64,000 bases of DNA from Plasmopara viticola (taxonomy: Eukaryota; Oomycota; Peronosporomycetes; Peronosporales; Peronosporaceae), in contig MBPM02000008.1 in the NCBI GenBank assembly GCA_001695595.3, forward strand, positions 620,001-684,000. The letters are read 5' to 3'. Made by a program: the position numbers and the translations under genes. This document shows positions 11,441 through 23,403 of the stretch, piece after piece. The notes beneath the pieces are model-generated. The model was given only the letters and a program-made list of their open reading frames with translations. It had not been told where the DNA came from and did not search any database. How positions within the stretch are numbered: the first letter of the stretch is position 1; the number at the start of each line of letters is the position of its first letter.

Positions 11441-14400
11441 TGATCTATTGATCTTTGCGAGTGAATAGAAATGGCGATTTCTAAATTGACCATTTTTATA
11501 AAAAGGGCACATTGGCAAAACTGAAAGAAATAAAAAGGAATAATTATCGGGTGAAAGTTACCCATTTTTGTGACTTATGCGGAAAATTGCCATAGAAAAA
11601 GTATACATCGTCAAGTGTGAGTTGAAAGGCATCTATTACGTTGCCCACCTATCGCGTTTAGACGGCTTTGTGAACTGCTTGGTTGTCGCGTATTCAAGAC
11701 GCTATAAATATTGTTGCTAGGGAACAAAGCGCAGCGTTTCAGCTATTATCTCCACATGTGTTTGTCAGCCACATGGCATCGGAAAGATGAGATTTTCAAA
11801 TGCCAAGCTTTCTTCTGAGGAACAGCGATACAATTTTGCGAAAGAAAAGTGCATTGCAACAAATAGATATATATGGAAAGATACACTTTTCATGTCGTTT
11901 GGCAAAAAAATTTAACCATATTTACTTGTTTTGTTCCTAACTGTCCTTTTGCTGTCATGGATCTACTTGCTGAAACTCCATGCTATTGTCATATTCGCAT
12001 AGCTGTTTGCTTTCGTTCGCCTTTGTTTGAGCTGTACCAGCTTGTACAGTGTATAGTCCTCTCAGAGATAAGACACACACACACAATATGATCGATGCTA
12101 TCATGCGAATGCTGAGAAATAACATGTGGGATCGGGCCTCGTCTTAACTAGTATTCTCGCTAGTACCTTTTGCAGATGTTTGGCAGTCACAATGAAAAAA
12201 TTCGACCCCTATGTTGCAGCTCGCAAAAGGTAGCCAGGTAGCCTTGCTTGCAATACTACGTCTTCCTTATCCAAGGCGATCAAATTGTATTTGCGTGTAG
12301 TAGATGAGTTGATCTTGCTTAAGCAGCAGTCGTGGGGTCCGTGTAGGTCTCAAAAAGAAAAATTGTCGTAGCTTGATCTATGATGGTCACAAAAACGTCT
12401 GGGATAGTGGCCAAGCCTAATCAAAGATTTGCAGCTTGTTATGCGGGCCTCGCAAAGCCCTTTGTCTAAGCTTGTGAAATTGTAGCTTGAGCTTGCACAC
12501 AAGTTGCACAAAAAGGGTTACGCAAAGAGAAAACGAAAGTAACAATTGACTTTTTAAAACCGACCAAAAGAGCTCGTTAGCGCCGTTGACGACCGAGTTT
12601 GTGTTATCAGAGTGGAACTTATTATTTTAATGATGCAATGCATGCTGGCTGGAATACTGGTGCTGCTTTACGTACTAGCTGCTTTGCTCACCCTTGCTGC
12701 AAATCACTCTTTACATACGTACTGACGCCAGTTTTCCATCATAATCGACCAAATTTGCTATACTTCAAGATCAAAATTGTCATAAATATTCCCTAACGAA
12801 CATTGCTTTAAGCTGGTTGCCGCAGAGCTCGTGCATAATAATTGTCTGAGATGTCTAGATTTACCGAGTTTATGTATCCGCGGTCTACTTGGGCGACTCC
12901 GCACTATTATCACGATAAAGTGTCGTAGCCAAGCAGACTCACAGCAATATCTAAAAGGTAAGAATAATCTTGGACTGGTGAGAAGCTGTTGCTGATAGTT
13001 TGGCTTTTGGATCTATCGTACGGCAGCCGCTGGAGATAGATGTTCGTAAGCTGAGTAAAATCAACCCTAGTATTGTGTACAAAATATTTAAAGTCTGCGT
13101 AACCATCACTTCGACCAGTAATTAAGGATCATATCAACATAAGAGTATCCTTTATAATACAACAGTACAAAGTCTATAGTTTTATCAAGAGGCCTTATGA
13201 GTTGCTGACTGTCAAGCCAATATTTTTTTGTGGATTGTAATGATTGACGTACAAATACGCAATGGTATCTGAGCGCGAGGATCTGATGAGGTACAACAAA
13301 GTATCGCCAGCTTTTTTGTATGAATATTTTCGTCAAGAGCTTCTTTACTTCTACTTCATAGCTCAAATACGTCAACTCATGGCTCCAGCCTCTTCGGATC
13401 CATCGGAAGCTTTGAGCTCTCGAACTTCCTATAGCGAAGTTTTTTTGCACTGTCGCTTGACTGCTGCAACACGATGTCTACCAAACCTGGAAGCAAAGGC
13501 AGAGTAACAGCATACCAAGGTCTTCCATTTTCAATTCGGGCATCAATAATTTCAGCACAAACTTCACACTGTGTCATTGCCCATAGACTGATGTCGTATC
13601 TAGCTCTAACAATCTTGACGCCGCTTTGCTTGTTGAATTGGAAGGGAGAGCTATCAAGCACGTTTGAATGACAGCTTATTAAATACTGCAAAAAGGCCTC
13701 TACCGGCTCGTTGCAACATTATAAAGACATGTATTCTCACGAACGTGAGTTTCAATGTCTTCACATCTCGACACATATTTCGTCGAGAACTCACCTTAAA
13801 CTTTCAAAAATAAGAAAATAAAGAAATGCACGTTTGGCGTCTGCATGTATGACTATGTAGCCGTTGCTTGGAGCGAACACTAATAACTAATAACTATCGA
13901 AAGATTGTCACGACTACGACCGGCAAATTTGCATAAGACATTAGATTCGTACCGCTATGAGATGCCTCGTGCTGCTTATAAAGCTTAAATTTCTGCTTTG
14001 ATCGCTTTATCGCTATTGAGCATATTGCCTTTTGTTCTGCCAAATCCTGCACACACACTTTCAAACACTTTAAGCTTAGAAAATGGTTGCACTCAGCCTT
14101 GACTATGGCCTTTTAATTGAGCAAGTCAAGTGATATTTTATAGTTTTAAGGTCTGTGGTTCAGGCCCTTTACGCAGTGCATAGTCTTACGTCTGTAGAAG
14201 TATTGCTCAAACCAACAACTAAAGCGTCTATTTTGTATACTGCAACGCAGCGACTCGTCAATAATTGTTTTAATCTCGACGAGCTAGCAGCTTACTCGCC
14301 ACTCTTTAAGGATATGACATCTCGCTACCTCGGTCTACCACGATTTTTAGTGTGTGCAATTAAACTGTACGATACGCGACTAAAATTTTATCATATCGCT

Positions 14401-15398
14401 TCATTATCGTTGATCTCGTCTTGCGGATAATATGTATGGTGCGCTGGAGCAACAACTTGGAAGCGAAAACTCGTCGATTGTTGCTTTCTTACACGACAAC
14501 TGTACTGTGATTTAACAATTTTCGTCTATATACTCACGACCATTGTTACTTAAATTAGTCTGTTTTAACGAATTTTACGCACCAAAACACGCTTCTCGTC
14601 CTTAATAAAACGTTTAGTCTAGATAACGTGGAGAAAGTATTGCATACACCACCGTCAAAACGCTTGTGTGAAGTTAATAAAGTATGACCATCTACAAATT
14701 GCCCATTTGACAAATTATTATAAATGAATAGAATTTAAACAAATTACCAGCATGTAGCACTGTATGCTTTTCGTAACAAATGACTAGGTCAATAAAATCA
14801 GAATAAATCTTGCTACTTGTCGTACCAGTTTGATAAGGGTGTATGTCTTTGTACTATGCGCATATTCTTTTCGCTTATAATTGAGAAGGCGCAGTGAGTG
14901 TGAGCGGTTCTGAAGGTCGCAATTCTCTGCGAAATGTAACCTTAATGAAAGCCTGGAAAATAAACGTGCTTGCCGATACCTATAGTGCAGGTCCAGTTTT
15001 GATTTAGCTCATATCACCATTTTTAAAAGCGATTTTGACAAACAAATTTGTCAGGCATCAAAGCTGTATTAATTTGAAGCTTTAAGTACGATTCATCATC
15101 GCAAGCGAAGATGTTGGTGACTTTCTCGACAGCGAGCTCATTTGCATTGCGTTGAAGTGGTAGACGGTCAGTGTGGTTGAATCAGATCCGGCCCAGGTCG
15201 CGGATTTGAACGACGAAAGACTGACGTATAGTATGCTTGTGGAGACATAACGCTTAAATAATAGTACATCAAGACCGGTAAGGACAAATTGTAATCAGAT
15301 CTCTGACCATATTGATACATTACAGCCTCTGCGGTGCGCAGATTGTAGATCATACTCGGCGTGACAAAAAAATCCTTTTTAAAGATTCTTCGGAGCTT
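11441..15398. other. Long gene-poor AT-rich spacer
   Basis: About 4 kb with no recognisable gene. Frames at 13106-13450 and 13377-13691 (minus strand, overlapping, offset by a frameshift) are the longest, but they resemble nothing known and lack splice signals. The sequence is AT-rich with homopolymer runs. The first ~100 bp should contain the VPS41 promoter. Confidence 0.5.
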
Positions 15399-15411
15399 GG
15401 TGGACCCTTGT

Positions 15412-15735
15412 AATGTAATGTATTACGTTATCGCGTTGCCAAGTTATGCACGTGCTAGGCTCAGTCTGGCTAGTCCACGGCATAGAGTGGTGTCCGCATA
15501 CGTCGGGTCTCGTTCGGCGGGCAGTGCAGCCAGCACCGAGGTCGTGAGGGTCTTCCATTATTTTGCTTAGCTCTGACTTGGTAAGAGCCCAGGTGGCGCC
15601 CGGTGCTGGAGACCGTCGGGTCGAGGGTGAGACTCGTTAGAGACCTGCAGATGCCCGAGAGCACCTGCCCGAAGCGCGCAAGCATTTAGCCCCCGCGCTC
15701 GGAAGGAGGGCGTCACCCCAACCTTTTCCAAGCAA
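15412..15735 (-). mobile_element. Retroposon family A, copy 1 (SINE-like)
   Basis: A 324-bp element in minus orientation. It starts TTGCTTGGAAAAGGTTGGGG and ends in a pentanucleotide tail (ATTAC repeats) after CGCGATAACGTA. The 13-bp direct repeat GGTGGACCCTTGT flanks it exactly (15399-15411 and 15736-15748), showing insertion with target-site duplication. It is nearly identical to copies at 29.8, 34.5 and 51.2 kb. An intact 71-codon frame lies at 15470-15685 (minus, MLARFGQVLSG...). No clear tRNA A/B boxes are visible, so the promoter class is undetermined. Confidence 0.88.
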
Positions 15736-15900
15736 GGTGGACCCTTGTTCATCTAACTTGAAGATGCCTTACAAAATCTTGTGTTAGCATTCGTGAATGG
15801 CACAGCTCACTACCAGCGTTGGTTATGGCTTTCGTCCGCCCAGATCTTGCAAGATAAGCACATTGCTTGACAATTTTTACCGCAATGCCAAGAACACCAC

Positions 15901-15952
15901 ACTTGCGTCATCATTTGGCGTGACTCACTTGCGTCATCATTTGGCGTGACTT
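15901..15952. repeat. 26-bp perfect tandem duplication
   Basis: Two adjacent 26-bp units (15901-15926 and 15927-15952) beginning ACTTGCGTCATCATTTGGCG differ only at the final base, which suggests recent slippage duplication. There is no associated gene. Confidence 0.85.
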
Positions 15953-18900
15953 TGTGTTATTCTCGCGCTGACGACATTATTTTTACGATGGCAGATGCCA
16001 TACCTCTCGGCGTGTAGAGGTGTCTACGAAGGCTTGCTCTACCATAGTTTAGAAGCTAAAGGCTCGTCAGACGTATTGATTGGCATGAGTCGCTCATCAT
16101 TTATTGTTCGGGAGGGGCATAGCCTAAATTTTATTAGTAAGCAACACAGCGACAAGTTTGTTCAGCGTGTCGTGATTCATGTCTCAATATTGCAGTGGCA
16201 ATCCTTGCTCGGACCGAGAAAATGTTGTCAGCACACTTTTGATATTTTTGACCCTTTAGCGCTTCTTCGTATCAGTAATGTTCACTTGTTATTCCTAACA
16301 GCTTCGTTACATAATCGGTAACTAGTCTGGATTGATATAAGCGTGGCTCAATCATCATTGACATGACAAGCAACGCAAGCTTAAACTTGTTCATACATGT
16401 GCTGGCTTCCGCTTGGCGATGTAGCTGAACCAAAAGGTATGCCACACTGCGCAAAAATGTTTTTATTCAAGTGTTTTTCTTAACTTCGATTTTTTTATCA
16501 GCCATCCATTTCCATTCGCCACCCCTGCACTTGAGTGTCAGTCGCCCCTTGTCACCTCCGCACTACCGCAATTATACGCACCCTAATGTAAACATATAGA
16601 GCTATGTTTTTCATGGAATTCAATGCTTTCCCAGTACAGTAAAGTTTGCACTCATTCAGGATCGCTGCAATGAAATAGGCGACAGTCTGAACTAGATGTT
16701 CCCAAAACCAATTTCCAATAAATGCGTCGTTATTTTTAGTGCAATGTATATTTTAAACATTGTCCTCTTTAAATTTTATTTTGCAAATGTCTAACTTAAA
16801 TACCCGTATCTACAATAGCACGTAAATTGTGGCTTTATCATGCCATATCTATACGGCCTTTACCTACCAGCCGGCCAGGGAGCGTAGAGTAATGGAGTGT
16901 ACCTCAGCTCTCCAACAAACCAGCTATTATTTACAATACCCATTCACCAGTAGTGCTCTCAAGTTACAAGCGCGAGACTCGAGGTGCGCCCAGCCTCGTC
17001 GCGATTCTTTTTTTTTTGCCTCGCCCGCATCGTCTTGCTCTGTAAAACTTCGCCTTGCTTCCACGCACTAACTTGCCGTATCAATTTGATTTGTTGCACA
17101 GCATCTAGATCACTCGCTCAACGGGTCGCAAGTCAGTCGCCAAATTTGCTTCTAGAATATTAAAGTAGGACGATCACTCGAGTTCTCCTTTGATTGCAGG
17201 CTTGACAACTCTCTGGCTGCTTGCTTGGCGCTTATTTAGGTTGCCACACATAAGAGCTTATGAGGCTTGGTCCCATGCAAACGACGAAGGGCGGATCGCA
17301 TCCCGTTAGACCATCCTGATAGCTTCAATCTATCAAGGAAATAGCTCCGGTGAATCTTTTTTTGCTTGCAACTCACACTTTTGACCTGCCCCTTCAAACA
17401 AATATCTGCGTAACAGCTGTGGTGGAATCGGGTTGTACTGCTAACCCTTATACTCGCTAATATAGAGGCAAGTAACTCTAAGTATAATATGACGAAGACT
17501 AATTTAGTGACACGACGATGACGCGTTAAGCGCAAAGGACACCATTTTAATCTCCAAAACCGGTATTCCTGCATCGACCAAACGTAAATGCCGTTCTTGG
17601 CACGCCCAGAGCTTTCATATCAAATCTGGCTCATTCGGCTGCTGTCATCGTAAAATAAATTACTAATCGGCAGGCTGCATGGCAACTTACAAACTTCCAG
17701 AAAGTGCATCGCGTGCTTGCAAAATCGATTTGTGCAGAAGTTGGCAAAACACGCTTACGACACTAGACATTTGTAAAAGCACTTAGTACTGTCAGCGCAA
17801 AGCGGTGGATATCGATACTATCAGCATTATAAAAGCCTAGGAAAGAGGAAGCCAAATGTATTGCATAGCAATCAGTCGAGAAGAAGCGCGAGCACCATGA
17901 CGGAGCCTTTCGCTCTATATTTGTTATAGTATGTGAAATTTTGGAATTGGCTTACCATGTCAGAGCTATACAAAGTACGAGTTTCCGCTCTTGACGCTGA
18001 AGGCTCGATCCATGTTATGTTGACACTTAAATCGTACGCTGATGGTCTTAGCGCTTACTACATGGTAGTCTTTGCGTAGAAGAACTACTTTTCAGTAAAC
18101 ACACTCGATAAGAGGAGATGCCAATCTTGGAAGCAAAAGAGCAAGACGTGGTCACCGGGCTTACCTAAAGCGGAGTTTTTGAATGACGAGAAGCTTGTAC
18201 GCACTGAACCGGAAGTTCAAGTACCATTAAAAGCTTTAAGCCAAACGAAACCTGCCGATTAGCTGATAATGCTACGACACACACTATCGTGACACAGAAG
18301 CTCTTCTTTGTTTTTTACGAAAAAAAAGCGTGTACTCCGAGCAATGTCAAGATCTTGAGAGACCAGGTGCGTGGCTGTGCTCGAACCTTATCGCCGAACA
18401 ACATAAACATTGGTATTTAACAAGCCATGTATGCGCAAATCTACTCGAAATTTATTTATCTGTGTAAAAAATATAAAAATGGGTTGCATAGCAGCACAAA
18501 TACGAAGACAAATGAAGATGGGCTATGCTTCATTGAAGGTTTTAAGCAAGCACTAGAAAAAAGGTTGGTCAGCGACAGCGACCTCTACTTTACGCGCATC
18601 AAGTCAGCGTATGTGAGCGAAGTATCATTCGCAAAATAAGCCACATACGACAAGATGGTTGTGAACTGTTTTTGAATCCCGGCCTAGCATGCTTGGAAGA
18701 TGATGAAAGTCATTCGAGGTATTACATCCAAAAAATTAAACAAGGCTAAGAAAATAAATGTTTTGTTCGACATGCGCGAGCAAAAAGATACTAAAATTTT
18801 AAAACACTGCCATTTCGAGCGAGGAACTGAAGTCTTAAAGGCAATTAGAAAAATTGTGAGCGATTTGTGTGTCGCCGACAAGTCTCGTTTAATACTCAAT

Positions 18901-19129
18901 GATTCTTAAGGGCATCTTTTTCACAAAATGATGCCTTACTAATAGTGTAGTATACATCATGATACGGTGCCCTTCCTAATCATTCAATCAAGCCATTTTT
19001 CGTGCACAATGCGCTTGAGCTCAACCCTAAGGACGATTAAAGCGTATATACCACCGCCTTTAGAAATTCATGGTCTGAAAAGAGAAGAGGCACTCGGAAT
19101 TTTAACACTGCGTACTTCATGGCATATTG
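15953..19129. other. Gene-poor spacer with coding-like fragments
   Basis: No family is recognised. A short frame from ATG 17958 (MSELYKVRVSALDAEGS...) ends after about 37 codons. After the intron-acceptor-like string ctttgcgtag (end about 18078) a second open stretch of about 60 codons follows (reading RCQSWKQKSKTWSPGLPKAEF). These could be two exons or a decayed gene, but I cannot place a convincing donor. Frames at 18427-18639 and 18703-18909 are lysine-rich and AT-rich with no homology I can name. Confidence 0.35.
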
Positions 19130-19256
19130 TGTGCGGGATCTCTCTGTTTTAAAGCCTAAAATCGCCTGAAGTGATCCACTCACTATTTGTTGTTATACTG
19201 TGAGCGGGATCTCTCTGTTTTAAAGCCTAAAATTGCCTGAAGTGATCCACTCACTA
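19130..19256. repeat. Tandem duplication, 71-bp period
   Basis: A 56-bp core (TGTGCGGGATCTCTCTG...CACTCACTA) at 19130-19185 is repeated at 19201-19256 with two mismatches. The two copies are separated by a 15-bp non-duplicated linker. No gene is attached. Confidence 0.85.
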
Positions 19257-22200
19257 CCAACCCTATCAAAATAATGCGCAGCGAATGCCATAGTCAAAAC
19301 AGCATTAACAACGCTTGAGGCCTTTATCTCAACCGACAAAGCCAAAACATTCGGTCATCCTTGGTGCTATTATAATATTTTTACTCAATGTCCTTATTCA
19401 ATAGATCGGACAAGATTTTTGTGAGGATCGCACAACTAAGCTGTACTTGTCCAAACAGGCAGCTAGGCGTCATATTTGAATTTTTAAAAGGTGCTTTGAA
19501 AAAGTTTGGGCTCTGGGTCTGTTTACAAAGCTGCCAAGAATTTTAATCTTCTCTGCCATATAATCACGTTTTTAGAAGCTAGCGTAAATGTTTCTGCCCT
19601 GATCGCTTGCTTTTGATCTCTGATCTACATTAAAGCGGCTATGAAGGACAAAATATTCCATGTTATAGTCGAAAAACGCGGTGGACCGTTGACAAGATGC
19701 TTGATTGTCCGTGTGCCATCTTAAACAAATATTATGCACGTCGACGGGATTACTAACCGCAGGAGGGAAATGACTACCTTTCTCATCTCAATTTGACACC
19801 AAGCATGTCTTTAGTGCACTGTATATAGAACACCCGGGCATCTTGTTATGGAGAAGTCAACGCAACATTCCATTGGCTACAGCTTCTTCCTCTTCTTTTC
19901 TAACCTCACACCCGCCCATCAACTCACCAAAACCACGAAAAGCGACGACTGCAAGCCCATCAAAATGCCGTGACTCAGATGTGGATGTATTTAAGAAAGC
20001 TACCACACAACTTTATTGTTTTTCTAGAGGACACATTCTCGAAATGATCCGGTATGACTAAATCTCTCGCTGGCGCGTCTAGCATTTTTGAACACCGACG
20101 ATCAGTTATTAATTGCTTTAAGAAGCAGGATTTATTTTAGACGGTTTTTAAAAATTCTTAAGATATAGAAAGCCCTGGCTGTTTATTTTAAAGATCTTGA
20201 CGCACAAAGTCGTTTTCCATTCATTCATCAAAACCGACTTGATCTTTGCCACGCTGGGACCAAAAACAACCAAACTTTTGGGCACTAGCCGCCTGGTCTT
20301 TAGTAAATTATTTTGTCTAAAGTTTGCGTATAACTTTGCCGTAAGGAAGCCTACGTCCAAAGTAATTACAAAAGGTATTTTTATTTGATATCGTTTTGAA
20401 GGTAGACATAACGAGGATAAATTAGTACTCTTAGTGGCACTGGTTGCTGAAGATGCTAAAGATGCTAAAGATAACGCTTTAAATGTAGATATACATAGCG
20501 GAAAGCATATCTTTGCGCGACAAAAAAAGGTGACATAGCTTTACAGGTAGATCACATAGCTCACGAATAGCAACGTTGTTCCGCAAAATACGGCTGTGGA
20601 ATGCGAGGCGAAATCGATTGTCGGGAGTCTCTAACGGCCAAGATGCTGACAATGAAGCCTTAATCTCAGAAATTATTGGTTGCCCAGCCGGTCGATTGAA
20701 AGTTCAGCTGGTCGTTGTGCCATGTCAGGCGCGCTTAAGGTGCTACTACAGGTACTGAATCCCGGAAAGCTTAAAGCATTCAGCTGAGCTAGAAGCCAAG
20801 AATTATTCTGAGGTTAAGGTTTTTGAGATGACCATTTAATTTGGGGATCTAATTAAATTCCGTTTAAATTTAGTCCCTTAGGCAGCGTACGGTGCGCTTG
20901 GGTGCAGGGGTCATCGAGGGTAATGAATTCAGGTTCTCTTTCGATCGATGTCAAGAGACTTTCCATCGACACTCACCTGGTGGGGAATTTTAATATCGTA
21001 CCGCGCACAAAGTAAAATGTCACTAGAAAGTAATCTTACAACAGAAGCAACGTAGGCTTACTGATGGCTTCTTCCTCAACACTGCAAAGGTTTGCATATT
21101 ACGAGAATTAAGAGTTTCTCACTCGACACCGACTTTCCGCGTACCAAAAATGATGACTAGACACCAACTTCGGGGAAGGACACAAGTGCGCCTTATATAA
21201 AGCGCTGAGTTTGTTAGCCAGGTGCTATGCTTGCAGCTGAACATTGTGACATTTATAGATCCTTTTTGTGGAACTCAACCTTTTTTTCACTAACTTCAAA
21301 TTATAAGCATCAGTCTCTGAGGTATACCGGTAGATAACTAACCATGAATTGCGATACGTCAAAGTAGATGCTTAATATATTGATCAGCTTATAGCTTGCA
21401 TTTATGGCATCCTTCCATTTCTTTGATTTCAAGAACTTCAAAGAGTCGCATAATTTAAAATCGTGTATGTGCCTGAGTCAATAAGGTTCCGCCACACCTG
21501 AATTTATTACACGCCCATGCGAGTAAATTGCCTCTTTTAAATAGATTGTACAAATGCATGTTCCTCACCTACAAGACGCACAGTTTGCGCTCAAACTGAT
21601 GAGACAGCCGCGTTTCCAACCCATCTAACAAATGTGCACGACACCCGTCCATGTGGTTCATGTAACACAGCCTTAAAGGAATTCGGACAAGGCTTGGGCG
21701 GCGAGCGAGGCGAAGTCGGTGGAGATAAGGAAGCTTAAGTTGCTAAAGCAGATTGAGAAGTGAAATTAAATGGAGAGCGCTTACGGATTCTGTTCTTGCT
21801 ACAGCCTAGCTGATGACTCTCATCCATCAACTGCTACCATCCTATAGGTAATTTCCTTCTTTACTCCATCTGGCTTTTTACACATCCTAAATAGACTTTA
21901 ACCCGAAAGGTCTCTCGACTCTCAATGAAAATGGAACATCTGGATCCTGCTTCTGGTCTGATACCAATTAAATGCCTATTTCTATGGATAGTACCAATGT
22001 ATATGTATCTTGGTACTTTTTATATATAGCGCAATGGCCGTCACCGACAAAGCTGCCGGAGACGACACTCACGCCACAAGATACTTGTGCCTTTCCCTAT
22101 CCTCGTCATCCTAGCCAGCACAGATCTTTTTGCGATATTCAAAACTTCGACCTCGCCTCGTTCCCCATCGTGCTACCTTTTCAGCACGAGTTCTTTCGGG

Positions 22201-22529
22201 CTCGTAATACTCTTGAAAGGTGAGATCAGTATATCTTGGACGACGACAAGAATTCGAAGAAAGCTGTGCTATTGAACATTGAGTCATTCCTTCACCTTCC
22301 CTTTCTTTCTTTCTTGTCTCTTACGAGTGATTCTGTCACTTCTTTTCTCCTTCTTCATGCGAAGTAAAGATTGCTTGTGGTCAAACGCAAGACTAAATTC
22401 GCTAGCCCCTTTGATATGCACGAGCTCAATCGAAAACTAACAAACACATTAAAGCTGTTTCTAGAATCAAACACGCATGTTTATTAAACGGAAAGGCTGA
22501 CAACACTTGAGCACTGTAGGCTGTAAATT
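19257..22529. other. Gene-poor AT-rich spacer
   Basis: No recognisable gene. A coding-like but broken stretch occurs at about 21972-22310: a plus frame containing FDLASFPIVLPFQHEFF is followed, one frame away, by ILDDDKNSKKAVLLNIE. This may be a decayed gene, but I cannot name it. Short runs such as repeated GATGCTAAA (about 20452-20470) are also present. Confidence 0.4.
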
Positions 22530-22605
22530 ATGAACTAAACATGTCTACTTTTGTAAATTATTGGCATATGAACTAAACACGCCGAATTTTGTAAATCATT
22601 AGCAT
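22530..22605. repeat. 38-bp tandem duplication
   Basis: Units 22530-22567 and 22568-22605 both begin ATGAACTAAACA and end GGCAT/AGCAT, with several substitutions between them. It lies about 200 bp upstream of LAMTOR3. Confidence 0.7.
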
Positions 22606-22808
22606 TTTAATCATAATATACGACCCCAATGGAATCCGTCGCCGAGATGGTACCGTGTCCGTGTGTGTTCTTTACGTCCAATGGACCACTAATCTACTGC
22701 TTTTGGGCTAACCATAGAGCCCAATCTTGCAGGAAAAGCTTCATGACGTCTTGAGCAGGTGCAGCAAACCATCATCGTCCGTAATCATCATCTTTACCGC
22801 TGACTATA

Positions 22809-23282
22809 ATGACTAGATACGACGCGCTCGAAGCCATCCTCGTGTGTACATCGGAAGGTGTACCGTTGCTCAAAGGTACACTTTCCAGCAGCTCCTTATT
22901 ACACAAAGCTCTTGGTCTCTAACAACTTTTCACTACAGTGTCTGCCGAAGAAAAGTCCGAGCTGTCTTACGAGTACACGGAGACGGTCCTCCCCACGGTC
23001 TTTGCAGGAGCAGCTGAGCAAGTACGGCAGTAAAGATGCAAACGCTGACTGTCTTTAGCTCATACCTTCTTGTAGGTCGGAAAGCTCAAGTTTGGCGCGG
23101 TGCAGACAGTAACCGCGTTCTTTGACGACGTGGTGCTCCTTCACATTAACCACGCGCCCCTGGTGATCACGCTCGTCGCACCGAATTCACCGCACATTGG
23201 AGCGCTCCACGCGTTGGCGACTGAATTGCGTCCTGCGCTCACACCGCTTCAAAAGTGCGTCGAGAGCGCCGACGTGCATTAA
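22809..23282 (+). CDS. LAMTOR3: LAMTOR3-like Ragulator subunit (roadblock fold)
   Basis: Three exons reconstructed from splice signals: 22809-22875, 22939-23021 and 23076-23282, with introns of 63 bp (donor GTACAC, acceptor CTACAG) and 54 bp (donor GTACGG, acceptor TTGTAG). The joined frame is 118 aa against about 124 in the family. The N-terminus (YDALEAILVCTSEGVPLLK) fits the roadblock beta-alpha start, and exon 3 carries the closing pattern VGKLKFGAVQTVTAFF, then HAPLVITLVAP, and an amphipathic C-terminal helix (ATELRPALTPL). In other eukaryotes LAMTOR3 pairs with LAMTOR2 in Ragulator, anchoring Rag GTPases and TORC1 at the lysosome. An upstream ATG (22629, MESVAEM) could be an additional first exon, but its donor would be non-standard. 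The gene is convergent with the EXS gene. Confidence 0.8.
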
Positions 23283-23403
23283 TTAATACGGATTCATTAT
23301 ACGGTTTCGCCGTAATTTTAAAGCAAGGCAACTAGTTCTCCGTAATTGCGCGAGATCTCTAAGTAGTAATATTACATTTCGTCGACGGCACTAAGCCCCC
23401 TCG

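Noticed and set aside
13106..13691. Two overlapping minus-strand frames that might be one frameshifted gene
   Set aside because: AT-rich composition, no splice signals and no recognised motif; cannot be supported as a gene.
18967..19152. Possible RxLR-like effector fragment (MRLSSTLRTI...)
   Set aside because: No signal peptide, no RxLR-EER arrangement and low-quality frame; no RxLR or Crinkler gene was found anywhere in the window.
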